Below are positions 1 to 9,529 of a stretch of DNA of 64,000 nt, piece after piece; positions within the stretch are counted from its first letter, which is position 1, and each line of letters opens with the position of its first letter. Below the pieces are notes generated by a model that saw only the letters and a program-made list of their open reading frames with translations, was not told where the DNA came from and did not search any database. The DNA comes from an uncultured beta proteobacterium (lineage in GTDB: Bacteria; Pseudomonadota; Gammaproteobacteria; Burkholderiales; Burkholderiaceae_C): NCBI GenBank assembly GCA_903938815.1, contig CAJAES010000007.1, positions 35,327 to 99,326 on the forward strand. The letters run 5' to 3'. Made by a program: the position numbers and the translations under genes.

Positions 1-396
1 GTGCCCCACTGGAAGCGCGAGATCGAACGCGTGTACGAACTCTTCCCGCGCCTGAAGGAGCGCCGCGCCCAGCTGGCCGGCACGCTGTCGGGCGGCGAGC
101 GCCAGATGCTGGCCGTGGGCCGTGCGCTGATGTCCGCGCCGCGCCTGCTGATGCTGGACGAACCCAGCCTCGGCCTCGCGCCGCTGATCGTGCGCGAGAT
201 CTTCCGCATCATCGAGCAGCTGCGCGAGCAGGGCACGAGCATCCTGCTGATCGAGCAGAACGCGCGCGCCGCGCTGGCCGTGTCCGACCACGGCTACGTG
301 CTCGAGACTGGGGCCATCGTTCTCGACGGCCCGGCCCGCGAGCTGGCCACCGACCCCCGCATCATCGAGACCTACCTCGGCGCCAAGCGCGCCTGA
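1..396 (+). CDS. livF: Branched-chain amino acid type ABC transporter ATPase (LivF family), C-terminal part
   Basis: Last 131 codons of a cytoplasmic ATPase that powers uptake of branched-chain amino acids or related amides and carboxylates. The 5' part lies before the window, so base 1 is not the real start. Visible are the ABC signature LSGGERQ (residues 29-35), Walker B LLMLDEP (49-55) and EQN at the switch position (85-87), where LivF/LivG proteins differ from the usual histidine. The tail (ETYLGAKRA) has the right length for LivF. The acyl-CoA dehydrogenase starts 7 bases downstream, so import and acyl-CoA oxidation may share a transcript. The substrate cannot be told from this fragment. 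Confidence 0.85.
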   Translation: MPHWKREIERVYELFPRLKERRAQLAGTLSGGERQMLAVGRALMSAPRLLMLDEPSLGLAPLIVREIFRIIEQLREQGTSILLIEQNARAALAVSDHGYVLETGAIVLDGPARELATDPRIIETYLGAKRA

Positions 397-403
397 CGCC
401 CCC

Positions 404-2105
<1,702 letters not shown>

Positions 2106-2107
<2 letters not shown>

Positions 2108-2149
2108 AACCGGCCCGAAACCGGCCTGAAACCGGCCTGAAACCGGGCC
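2106..2149 (+). repeat. Tandem repeat, four 11-bp units, at the end of the acyl-CoA dehydrogenase gene
   Basis: Four head-to-tail units of GAAACCGGCCT, with variants in the first and last, begin at the second base of the dehydrogenase stop codon. They fill the gap toward the convergent outer-membrane gene. Each unit contains a short palindrome (CCGG). No T tract follows, so this is not a standard terminator. Confidence 0.8.
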
Positions 2150-2190
2150 ACCAGACGCGGGCTACCCCCGCCTGGCGATCTCCGGTTCGA

Positions 2191-2853
2191 TCAGAACCGG
2201 TACACGAGCCCCAGAGACACGCTCGGCAGCACCGACAGCTTGGCCACGGAGTCGCGCAGCTGGCGCACCTGCTCGTCCACGTCGGCCTGCGTGATGCCCT
2301 GCTTGCCGACGATGCTGGTGTCCACCGCGGTCTTGAACTTGCCGACGGAAACGCCAACATCCGCGAAGAAGCCCAGGCCCTTGATGGTGTCGGACTGGTG
2401 GCCGTAGCCGATGCCCAGGTAGGGCGTGACGCCGGGGTACTTCAGGCGCACGTTGAAGAACTCGCCGGTCAGGTCGACAGGCTTGCCGTTGATGGTGTTG
2501 TTGCCGGTGCCCACGGCGTCCAGATCGAGCTGGATGGTGTTGACCGTCAGGCCGCCGACCATGCGGAATCCGCCGTTGAACGGGAACCAGTCGGCAAAGG
2601 CGCCCATGCGGTTGGCCTTGAAGGAACCCTCGACGGTCAGCCCTTCCTCGACACCGTCGCGGTTGACCGAGGTGCCGCCGGCGATCTCGCCGCGCAGACC
2701 CCAGCCCTTGCCCATCGGTTGTGCATAACCCAGCGTGAGCACGCCCGGCAGGCCGACGCCGACGTAGGCGTCCTGTGCGCAGGCGCCGGTGGCGGCGCCG
2801 AGGGTCAGCAGGGTGGCCGTTGCCGAGGCAATGGCGAAGGAGTACTTCTTCAT
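2191..2853 (-). CDS. Outer-membrane beta-barrel protein, secreted, function unknown
   Basis: A 220-residue protein with a clear Sec signal peptide (MKKYSF..., cleavage near ACAQ-DA at about 26/27). Alternating, Gly- and aromatic-rich strands follow, ending in VYRF with the C-terminal Phe typical of outer-membrane barrels. Segments such as GLRGEIAGG and TPYLGIGYGHQ recall small 8-strand barrels of the OmpW/OprF-like type, though I cannot assign a family. The ATG at 2853 is chosen because the signal peptide begins there; longer readings extend into the next gene in another frame. It faces the acyl-CoA dehydrogenase gene and is separated from the upstream Bug gene on its own strand by about 150 bases. 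Confidence 0.75.
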   Translation of the reverse strand: MKKYSFAIASATATLLTLGAATGACAQDAYVGVGLPGVLTLGYAQPMGKGWGLRGEIAGGTSVNRDGVEEGLTVEGSFKANRMGAFADWFPFNGGFRMVGGLTVNTIQLDLDAVGTGNNTINGKPVDLTGEFFNVRLKYPGVTPYLGIGYGHQSDTIKGLGFFADVGVSVGKFKTAVDTSIVGKQGITQADVDEQVRQLRDSVAKLSVLPSVSLGLVYRF

Positions 2854-3002
2854 GGCGCGTCCAGTCGGATCGTTGGGGTGACCTCGGATCCTAGGAGCGC
2901 CGCCCGACTCGCGAAGCCTCGAAAAGACGGCCCCTTTGCCTCTGCGCCAGGCCTTCGCGGCAGGCCGACCGGGCGTCGAACGGCCTGGCTGGCTAGCGCC
3001 TT

Positions 3003-3974
3003 TCAGTCGATCTTCGCGCCCGAGGCCTTCACGACACGCTCGTACTTCGCGAGCTCGGCCTTGACGAAGGCTGCGAACTGCTCCGGCGTGGTGGGCGCGG
3101 GCTCGGCCATCATCGGCGCGAGCTTCGCACGCACGTCGGCCGAAGCCAGCGCGGTGGTGAACGCGCGGTTCAGGCGCTGCACGACGTCCGGCGCCATGCC
3201 GGCCGGACCGAAGAATCCGAACCAGGTGTCGACGCTCACGCCCGGCAGGCCGGCTTCGGCCACCGTGGGCAGGTCGGGCATGGCCGCCGCGCGCTGCGGC
3301 GTGGTGACGGCCAGCGCCAGCAGCTTGCCGGCGCGGATGTTGCCGGCCGCCGAGGCGAGGTTGTCGAAGCTGAAGTCGATCTGCCCGGCCAGCAGCGCCA
3401 GCTGCATCGGCGCCGCGCCGTTGTACGGAATGTGCACCGCGAACACGCCGGCCTGCGCCTTGAACATCTCGCCCGCCAGGTGGCCCGCGCTGCCGTTGCC
3501 GCCGGAGCCGTAGTTCAGGCGCCCGGGGTTGGCCTTGGCGTAGGCCACCAGCTGCGCCACGCTGGTGATCTTCAGGCGCGCCGCCGCCTCGGTGTTCATG
3601 ACCAGCACGTTGGGCACCTGCGCCACGCGCGTGATGGGCGTGAAGTCGCGGATGGGGTCGTACGGCATCTTCGCGTACAGCCAGGGGTTGATGGCGTGGG
3701 TGGCCACCGCGCCCATGACGATGGTGCTGCCGTCCGGCGCGGCCTTGGCCACGTGGTCGGCGCCGAGGTTGCCGCCCGCGCCTGCGCGGTTCTCGACCAC
3801 CACGGCGCCGAGGGTGTCCTTCACGCTCTCGGCCAGGATGCGCGCGATGCGGTCCAGCGGGCCGCCGGGCGGGTAGGGCACCACCAGGCGCAGCGGGCGG
3901 GCGGTCTGGGCCCAGGCGGGCAGGGCGATGGCAGCCGCAGCCGCCGCGAGGATGCGTCGACGATGGAACGTCAT
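3003..3974 (-). CDS. Bug/TctC-family periplasmic solute-binding protein
   Basis: 323-residue exported binding protein of the tripartite tricarboxylate family, which captures small carboxylates in the periplasm. It has a signal peptide (MTFHRRRILAAAAAA..., ending ALPAWA-QT), the N-terminal strand RLVVPYPPGGPLDRIAR, VVENRAGAGGNLGAD, and the VHIPYNGAAPMQLALLAGQ region typical of Bug proteins. The ATG overlaps the stop of the upstream reductase (ATGA, 3971-3974), so the two are translationally coupled. No TctA/TctB membrane subunits are nearby, as is usual for the expanded Bug family of betaproteobacteria. Ligand unknown. Confidence 0.9.
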   Translation of the reverse strand: MTFHRRRILAAAAAAIALPAWAQTARPLRLVVPYPPGGPLDRIARILAESVKDTLGAVVVENRAGAGGNLGADHVAKAAPDGSTIVMGAVATHAINPWLYAKMPYDPIRDFTPITRVAQVPNVLVMNTEAAARLKITSVAQLVAYAKANPGRLNYGSGGNGSAGHLAGEMFKAQAGVFAVHIPYNGAAPMQLALLAGQIDFSFDNLASAAGNIRAGKLLALAVTTPQRAAAMPDLPTVAEAGLPGVSVDTWFGFFGPAGMAPDVVQRLNRAFTTALASADVRAKLAPMMAEPAPTTPEQFAAFVKAELAKYERVVKASGAKID

Positions 3975-5014
3975 GCCGTGGCCCCCTGCTTGTCGGCTTC
4001 CGAGGTGAACGAGTCGGCGAAGAACTCGTCGGCGGGCAGTTGGCAGCGAGCGACGAAATCGCGCTCCGCGGACTCGACGACGATGGGCGCGCCGCAGGCA
4101 TAGACCTGGTGGCCCGACAGATCGGGCAGGTCCTCCATCACGGCGCGGTGCACGAAGCCCGTGCGGCCCGTCCAGGCGTCTTCGGGCTGCGCGTCCGACA
4201 CCACCGGCACGTAGCGCAGGTTGGGCATCTCGGCGGCCTTCTGGCGGCACCAGGCATCCATGTACAGGTCCTGCGGCCGGCGGCCGCCCCAGTACAGCGT
4301 GATCGGCCGCGTGCTGGCCTTCATCTGCAGGTGGTCGATCAGCGCCTTGATCGGCGCGAAGCCGGTGCCGCTGGCCAGCATGACGATGGGCTTGGCACTG
4401 TCCTCGCGCAGGAAGAAACTGCCGAAGGGCCCTTCCACGCGCAGGATGTCGCGCTCCTTCAGCGCCCCGAATACATGGTCCGTGAACTTGCCACCGGGCA
4501 TGTGGCGGATGTGCAGTTCGATGGCCGGCGGCGTGCCGAGTTCGTGCGGCGCGTTGGCCATGCTGTAGCTGCGGCGCGCGCCGCCCTGCAGGATGAACTC
4601 GACATACTGCCCCGCGTGGTACTGCAGGTTCTGGTTGGCTGGCAACTGCAGCTTGAGCACCGCGACGTCCGGCGCCACGCGCTGCAGCGACAGCACCCGG
4701 CTGGGCAGCTTGAGCACCGGGAACTGCCCCTCGCCCGGCACGCTGCGCGCCTCGACCACGCAGTCGGTCTGCGGCGTGGCGCAGCAGGTGAGGATGAAGC
4801 CTTGCGCCTCCTCCTCGACCGACAGCGCCTTCAGCTGGTGCGCGCCGTGGATGACCCGGCCCTCGATCAGGCGGCTCTTGCAGGAGCCGCAGGCGCCGTC
4901 GCGGCAGCCGTAGGGCAAGCCCACGCCCTGGCGGATGGCGGCGCCCAGGATGGGCTCGTCGCGCGGGACCTCGAAGGTCTTGCCGGCGGGTTGGATCGTG
5001 ACTTGGAAGCTCAT
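3971..5014 (-). CDS. Ferredoxin-type oxidoreductase: 2Fe-2S, FAD and NAD(P) domains in one chain
   Basis: 347-residue electron-transfer flavoprotein that moves electrons from NAD(P)H through FAD to a plant-type 2Fe-2S cluster. Cluster ligands are Cys37, Cys42, Cys45 and Cys77 (YGCRDGACGSC, then LTCC). The FAD motif RRSYSMANAP and the nucleotide motif GTGFAPIKAL follow in order. Betaproteobacterial homologues are commonly labelled CDP-6-deoxy-delta-3,4-glucoseen reductase, but no sugar-nucleotide genes lie here, so that substrate name should not be taken literally. It may serve an unlinked oxygenase. It is the first gene of a two-gene operon with a Bug protein and is divergent from the epimerase gene at 5113. 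Confidence 0.88.
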   Translation of the reverse strand: MSFQVTIQPAGKTFEVPRDEPILGAAIRQGVGLPYGCRDGACGSCKSRLIEGRVIHGAHQLKALSVEEEAQGFILTCCATPQTDCVVEARSVPGEGQFPVLKLPSRVLSLQRVAPDVAVLKLQLPANQNLQYHAGQYVEFILQGGARRSYSMANAPHELGTPPAIELHIRHMPGGKFTDHVFGALKERDILRVEGPFGSFFLREDSAKPIVMLASGTGFAPIKALIDHLQMKASTRPITLYWGGRRPQDLYMDAWCRQKAAEMPNLRYVPVVSDAQPEDAWTGRTGFVHRAVMEDLPDLSGHQVYACGAPIVVESAERDFVARCQLPADEFFADSFTSEADKQGATA

Positions 5015-5112
5015 GGGCGTGGGACTCTTACACTTTCCCGGGATTGTGCCCCGTGGCCCGATCTCCTGCCCCGACCCCCGGCCCCGACCTGCTGCACCAT
5101 CCCACCTGCACC

Positions 5113-6009
5113 ATGCCTCGTGAACCCTCTTCCCTGTTGATCGTCGGTTGCGGCGACGTCGGCCTGCGCGTGCTGCCGTGGGTCACGGGCCGCTGGCAGG
5201 TCAGCGTGCTGACCTCCACGCCCGCGCGCGCCCCGGCCCTGCGCGCGGCCGGCGCCCGGCCTCTGATCGGCAACCTCGACGACCCCGCCACGCTCGGCCG
5301 CCTCGGCGGCCTGGCCGACGCCGTGCTGCACCTGGCGCCGCCGCCCAACTCCGGCCCGGCCGATACGCGGTCGCGCCATCTCGCGCGCGCGCTGATGCGC
5401 GGCGGGCGCGTGCGGCGGCTGGTCTATGTCAGCACGTCGGGCGTGTACGGCGACGCCGGCGGCGCCCGCTTCGATGAAACCCGGGCCGTGGCGCCGGCCA
5501 CCGAGCGCGGGCAGCGCCGCGTCGACGCCGAGACCCTGTGGCGCTGGTTCGGCCGCGCGAGCGGTGCGGCCGTGACGATCCTGCGCGTGCCCGGCATCTA
5601 CGGGCTCGACCGCGCTGGCGGCGACCCGCGCGAGCGCGTGAAGCGCGGCACGGCCGTGCTGGCGCCCGCGGACGATGTGTACACGAACCACATCCACACC
5701 GACGACCTGGCACGTGCCTGCGTGGCCGCCCTCTACCGGGGCCTGCCCCAGCGCGTGCTGCACGCCAGCGACGACACCGAGATGAAGATGGGCGACTACT
5801 TCGACCTGGTGGCTGACCTGCACGGTCTGCCGCGCCCCCCGCGCATCACGCGCGACGAGGCCCGCACGGCCTTGTCACCGATGCTGCTGTCCTTCATGAG
5901 CGAATCACGCCGGCTCGACAACCGGCGGCTGAAGCAGGAACTGCGGCTGAAGCTGCGCTACCCGACGGTGCGGGAAGGGCTTGCGCCGGCCCGGGGCGAC
6001 GCTGTCTAG
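5113..6009 (+). CDS. NAD-dependent epimerase/dehydratase family protein (extended SDR)
   Basis: 298-residue cytoplasmic Rossmann-fold protein. The N-terminal LLIVGCGDVGLRVLPW carries the GxGxxG nucleotide-binding motif. STSGVYGD gives the Ser and Tyr of the SDR active site; the expected YxxxK lysine is not evident after it, as in the SDR subgroup related to YeeZ. Later NHIHTDDLARACVAAL matches the conserved extended-SDR segment. I start at ATG 5113, because upstream in-frame sequence is Pro-rich and lies in the likely promoter between divergent genes. It meets the rhomboid gene tail to tail with 16 bases between. Substrate unknown. Confidence 0.8.
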   Translation: MPREPSSLLIVGCGDVGLRVLPWVTGRWQVSVLTSTPARAPALRAAGARPLIGNLDDPATLGRLGGLADAVLHLAPPPNSGPADTRSRHLARALMRGGRVRRLVYVSTSGVYGDAGGARFDETRAVAPATERGQRRVDAETLWRWFGRASGAAVTILRVPGIYGLDRAGGDPRERVKRGTAVLAPADDVYTNHIHTDDLARACVAALYRGLPQRVLHASDDTEMKMGDYFDLVADLHGLPRPPRITRDEARTALSPMLLSFMSESRRLDNRRLKQELRLKLRYPTVREGLAPARGDAV

Positions 6010-6025
6010 TGCCGCCTGGCTCTGT

Positions 6026-6622
6026 CTAGCGTCGGCGCGAGCGGCCGAACGGCGGCATGCGCCGCCAGTAGCGGATCATCAGGAAGCCGCCGACCATGCC
6101 GCCCAGGTGCGCGAAGTGCGCGACCCCGCTGCCGCCCGCGATACCGAGGCCGAGTTCGAGCGCCCCGAACACCATCACGAAGGTGCGCGCCTTCATCGGG
6201 ATGGGCGGGAACAGCGGCATGATCACGCGGTTCGGGAAGAGCATGCCGAAGGCGAGCAGCAGCGCGAACAGGCCGCCCGACGCGCCGACCGTGGGGTAGC
6301 GCGAGCCCGCGAACCAGGTGATGACGAGCTGCGCGATGGCTGCGGCCAGCACACCGGCCAGCAGGAACTGCAGGTAACGGCGCTGGCCCCACAGGCGCTC
6401 GAGCTCAGAGCCGAACATCCACAGGCCGAGCATGTTGAAGAAGAGGTGGCCCATGCCGCCGTGCAGGAAGGCGTAGCTCACCGTCTGCCAGGGCATGAAG
6501 CGGCCGCTGGCGATGGGCCAGAGCGCGAACCACGTGTCGATGATGGGAACGAAGAGCTGCAGGCAGAACACTGCCGTGCAGATCATCATCAAGGCCTTCG
6601 TGACCGGTGGAATCGGCGGCAT
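6026..6622 (-). CDS. Rhomboid-family intramembrane serine protease
   Basis: 198-residue inner-membrane protease with about six transmembrane helices. Catalytic Ser115 lies in GASGG (113-117) and His172 in HFAHLGG. The helix-2 motif HGGMGHLFFN (His54 to Asn63) corresponds to the oxyanion-hole residues of GlpG. It is a minimal rhomboid without cytoplasmic domains. The start ATG is only 17 bases from the 3' end of tRNA-Leu on the same strand, and no Shine-Dalgarno sequence is visible in that gap. It may therefore be read from a transcript processed from the tRNA. Met12/Met13 are possible but would cut into the first helix. Confidence 0.9.
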   Translation of the reverse strand: MPPIPPVTKALMMICTAVFCLQLFVPIIDTWFALWPIASGRFMPWQTVSYAFLHGGMGHLFFNMLGLWMFGSELERLWGQRRYLQFLLAGVLAAAIAQLVITWFAGSRYPTVGASGGLFALLLAFGMLFPNRVIMPLFPPIPMKARTFVMVFGALELGLGIAGGSGVAHFAHLGGMVGGFLMIRYWRRMPPFGRSRRR

Positions 6623-6639
6623 GGTTCAGAATCGAGTCT

Positions 6640-6724
6640 TGGTGCCCGGGGCCGGACTCGAACCGGCACGCCTTGCGGCGGGGGATTTTGAGTCCCCTGC
6701 GTCTACCGATTTCGCCACCCGGGC
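6640..6724 (-). tRNA. tRNA-Leu (anticodon CAA)
   Basis: Read on the minus strand, the 85-base gene folds as a cloverleaf. The 7-bp acceptor is GCCCGGG/CCCGGGC, with A as discriminator and an encoded CCA end (6640-6642). The anticodon stem GGGGA/TCCCC encloses loop CTCAAAA, giving anticodon CAA for codon UUG. A long variable arm (GCCGCAAGGCG) marks a class II tRNA, and the T-loop GGTTCGAGTCC is standard. No integrase or duplicated tRNA end is seen near it, so it does not appear to be an occupied integration site. Confidence 0.95.
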
Positions 6725-6824
6725 TGTTGGGTTGCTGCCGATGGCACGCGTGTGCGAAGAATTATGGCATGCGCCCCGAAGCACCCTTGAACGCCCCTGA
6801 CCCCGACACTGGAGCCTGAGCCGA

Positions 6825-7745
6825 ATGTCCGACGCCGCACGCCCGAACTACAAGACCCTGGAAGACGCGATCGGCGGCACGCCGCTGGTGCGGCTGCAAC
6901 GCGTGCCCGGCGCCGACATCTCGAGCCGCGGCAACGTGGTGCTCGGCAAGCTCGAAGGCAACAACCCCGCCGGCTCGGTCAAGGACCGCCCGGCCATCAG
7001 CATGATCCGGCGCGCGGAGGAGCGCGGCGACATCCGCCCCGGCGACACCCTCATCGAGGCCACCTCGGGCAACACTGGCATCGCGCTGGCCATGGCGGCG
7101 GCCATCCGCGGCTACCGCATGGTGCTCGTGATGCCGGAAGACCTGTCGATCGAGCGTGCGCAGACCATGAAAGCCTTCGGCGCCGAACTGATCCTGACGC
7201 CGCGCAGCGGCGGCATGGAGTACGCCCGCGACCTGGCCGAGCAGATGCAGAAGGACGGCAAGGGCCGCGTGCTTGACCAGTTCGCGAACGCCGACAACCC
7301 GCGCGTGCACGAGGAAACCACCGGCCCCGAGATCTGGCGCGACACCGCCGGGCAGGTGACCCACTTCGTCAGCGCCATGGGCACCACCGGCACCATCACC
7401 GGCGTGTCGCGCTACCTCAAGGCGCAGAACCCGGCGGTGCGCATCGTCGGCGCCCAGCCCAGCGAAGGCTCGCGCATTCCGGGCATCCGCAAGTGGCCGG
7501 AAGCCTACCTGCCGAAGATCTACGACGCAAAGGCCGTGGACGAACTGGTCTACGTGAGCCAGGCCGACGCCGAATCGATGGCGCGCCGCCTCGCCGCCGA
7601 GGAGGGCCTGTTCTGCGGCATCTCCGCTGCCGGCGCGGCCTGGGTCGCGCTGCAGATCGCGGCGCGGGTCGAGAACGCGACCGTCGTGTTCATCGTCTGC
7701 GACCGTGGCGACCGCTACCTCTCCACCGGGGTGTTCCCGGCGTGA
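6825..7745 (+). CDS. cysM: Cysteine synthase B
   Basis: 306-residue PLP enzyme making cysteine from O-acetylserine (CysM enzymes also use thiosulfate). The PLP lysine lies in NNPAGSVKDRPA, the substrate loop is SGNTGIALAMAAA, and the phosphate-binding loop is MGTTGTITG. Features favouring CysM over CysK are the short C-terminus and EARGD/RGE-like active-site residues near EERGDIRPGD. The stop overlaps the start of the nudix gene (GTGA), and a TusA-like sulfur carrier gene follows, giving a small group with a sulfur theme. A GGAG lies about 10 bases before the ATG. Confidence 0.92.
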   Translation: MSDAARPNYKTLEDAIGGTPLVRLQRVPGADISSRGNVVLGKLEGNNPAGSVKDRPAISMIRRAEERGDIRPGDTLIEATSGNTGIALAMAAAIRGYRMVLVMPEDLSIERAQTMKAFGAELILTPRSGGMEYARDLAEQMQKDGKGRVLDQFANADNPRVHEETTGPEIWRDTAGQVTHFVSAMGTTGTITGVSRYLKAQNPAVRIVGAQPSEGSRIPGIRKWPEAYLPKIYDAKAVDELVYVSQADAESMARRLAAEEGLFCGISAAGAAWVALQIAARVENATVVFIVCDRGDRYLSTGVFPA

Positions 7746-8275
7746 GCTTCACCTACTGCCCCGCCTGCGCCACGGCGCTGCAACCGTTGTCGATGGCCGA
7801 GGACGGCGGCGACAAGGTCCGCCTGCGCTGCCCGGCCTGCGGCTGGACGCACTGGAACAACCCGACGCCGGTGCTGGCCGCCATCGTCGAGTGCATCGAC
7901 CGTGACGGGCAGATCCTGCTGGCCCGCAATGCTGCCTGGACCCACCGCATGTTCGCGCTCATCACCGGCTTCATGGAGGCCGGCGAGACGCCCGAGGACG
8001 GTATCCGCCGCGAGGTGCTGGAAGAGACCGCGCTCGAGGCCGTCGGGACCACGCTGGTGGGCGTGCACGAGTTCCTGCGCATGAACCAGGTCATCATCAC
8101 GTACCACGTGCAGGCGCGCGGGGAAATACGCTTGTCGCCGGAGCTGGCCGAGTACAAGCTCTTCGCACCCGAAGACGTGCGCTGCTGGCGCGCTGGCACC
8201 GGCCTGGCGCTGGCTCAATGGCTGAGCGGGCGGGGCCACACGCCGCAGTTCATCGAATTGCCCACCCGATCCTAG
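7742..8275 (+). CDS. Nudix hydrolase with N-terminal zinc ribbon
   Basis: 177-residue protein that hydrolyses a nucleoside-diphosphate-linked substrate. The N-terminus carries two CPAC knuckles (about residues 6-9 and 32-35), as in NADH pyrophosphatase-like proteins, then NNPTPVLAAIVE. The Nudix box GFMEAGETPEDGIRREVLEE is intact except that the late box glycine is alanine. The start is GTG 7742, overlapping the cysM stop by four bases, so the two are translationally coupled. The exact substrate is unknown; the zinc ribbon and the SQPWPFPxS-less C-terminus leave classical NudC doubtful. Confidence 0.85.
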   Translation: MSFTYCPACATALQPLSMAEDGGDKVRLRCPACGWTHWNNPTPVLAAIVECIDRDGQILLARNAAWTHRMFALITGFMEAGETPEDGIRREVLEETALEAVGTTLVGVHEFLRMNQVIITYHVQARGEIRLSPELAEYKLFAPEDVRCWRAGTGLALAQWLSGRGHTPQFIELPTRS

Positions 8276-8286
8276 AATCGAAGCCC

Positions 8287-8514
8287 ATGCAAGCCGACAA
8301 AGAAATCGACACCCGCGGGCTCAACTGCCCCCTGCCCATCCTGAAGGCCAAGAAGGCCTTGTCGGAGATGGGCACCGGCGAGACGCTGAAGGTGCTGTCC
8401 ACCGACCCTGGGTCGGTGCGCGACTTCAAGGCGTTCGCGCGCCAGACGGGCAACGAACTGCTGGAACAGCTGACGCTGGGCAGCGACTTCGTGCACGTGC
8501 TCAAGCGGCGCTGA
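8287..8514 (+). CDS. TusA-family sulfur carrier / sulfurtransferase
   Basis: 75-residue cytoplasmic protein with the family motif RGLNCPLPILKAKKAL; Cys14 is the persulfide-carrying residue. TusA-type proteins hand sulfur to tRNA thiolation or molybdenum-cofactor pathways. It lies 11 bases after the nudix gene and downstream of cysM, which fits a role in sulfur transfer. A hexamer TAGAAT (8273-8278), overlapping the nudix stop codon, sits 8 bases before the ATG and could be an extra promoter giving a nearly leaderless message. Confidence 0.9.
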   Translation: MQADKEIDTRGLNCPLPILKAKKALSEMGTGETLKVLSTDPGSVRDFKAFARQTGNELLEQLTLGSDFVHVLKRR

Positions 8515-8541
8515 GCGCCGCCGTCAGGGCGCGAGCGTCGA

Positions 8542-8556
8542 GACGCCGACGGCGTC
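8542..8556. repeat. Perfect inverted repeat between convergent tusA-like and galU genes
   Basis: GACGCC-GAC-GGCGTC forms a 6-bp stem with a 3-base loop in the 53-base gap between two convergent genes. No T tract follows on either strand. It could aid termination in both directions, but that is inference. Confidence 0.4.
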
Positions 8557-8567
8557 AGAGGCCGACG

Positions 8568-9434
8568 TCAGAGCGACAGGCCCTTCAGGTAATCCCGGAA
8601 CCCCGGGCCGATCTGGCGATGCGCCAGGGCCAGTTCGACGTTGGCCTCAAGCCAGCCTTCCTTGCTGCCGCAGTCGTAGCGGCGGCCGGCGTAGCGGTAC
8701 GCGAAGACCTTCTCGCGCCGCAGCAGCGATGCGATGCCGTCGGTGAGCTGGATCTCGCCGCCCACCCCCCGCGGTTGCGTGGCGATCTCATGAAAGACGC
8801 CCGGAGTCAGGATGTAGCGGCCGGCCACGCCCAGGCGTGAGGGCGCGTCTTCCGGTGCCGGCTTCTCGACGATCCGGCTGACATCCACCAGGCGCTCGTT
8901 CACCTCGGTGCCCGCCACGATGCCGTAGCGCCGCGTGTGCTCGGCCGGCACTTCCTGCACGGCCAGGATGGACGCGCGCCATTCGGTGTACTGCTCCACC
9001 ATCTGCGACAGCACCGGCGGCTCGCCCACCATCAGGTCGTCGGCCAGCAGGACGGCGAAGGGCTCGTCGCCCACCAGCCGCTGCCCGCAGAGCACCGCGT
9101 GCCCGAGGCCCAGGGCCTGCGCCTGCCGGACATAGATGCATTCCATGTCGTCGGGCTTGACGCTGCGCACCACCTCGAGCAAATCGTGCTTGTTCGATTG
9201 CTCCAGGGCGACTTCGAGCTCGAAGGTCATGTCGAAGTGGTCCTCTATCGGGCGCTTGTGGCGACCGGTGACGAAGATCATCTCGCGCACGCCGGCGGCG
9301 TAGGCCTCCTCGACCGCGTACTGGATCAGGGGTTTGTCGACCACGGGCAGCATTTCTTTCGGCTGCGCCTTGGTGGCAGGAAGAAAACGTGTGCCGAGGC
9401 CGGCTACCGGGAATATTGCCTTCTTGACGTACAT
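8568..9434 (-). CDS. galU: UTP-glucose-1-phosphate uridylyltransferase
   Basis: 288-residue cytoplasmic enzyme making UDP-glucose from UTP and glucose-1-phosphate for surface polysaccharides. The N-terminus KKAIFPVAGLGTRFLPATKA and PKEMLPVVDKPLIQYAVEEA are the nucleotide-binding signature of GalU. LGLGHAVLCG and ADDLMVGEPP follow, then GEIQLTDGIASLL. Full length for the family. It is monocistronic and divergent from the 2-hydroxyacid-dehydrogenase-like gene at 9530, with 95 bases between for both promoters. Confidence 0.95.
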   Translation of the reverse strand: MYVKKAIFPVAGLGTRFLPATKAQPKEMLPVVDKPLIQYAVEEAYAAGVREMIFVTGRHKRPIEDHFDMTFELEVALEQSNKHDLLEVVRSVKPDDMECIYVRQAQALGLGHAVLCGQRLVGDEPFAVLLADDLMVGEPPVLSQMVEQYTEWRASILAVQEVPAEHTRRYGIVAGTEVNERLVDVSRIVEKPAPEDAPSRLGVAGRYILTPGVFHEIATQPRGVGGEIQLTDGIASLLRREKVFAYRYAGRRYDCGSKEGWLEANVELALAHRQIGPGFRDYLKGLSL

Positions 9435-9529
9435 GCTCTTACATAGAATGGCATGACAAAAGAGTCAGCGACCATTGTGGCACGCAGGCCAGCCAGGAGT
9501 CCGTCAGAAAACTCCACATCACCGCTCAA

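Noticed and set aside
6640..6724. Integration site of a mobile island at tRNA-Leu
   Set aside because: No integrase, no duplicated 3' tRNA end and no foreign gene content on either side.
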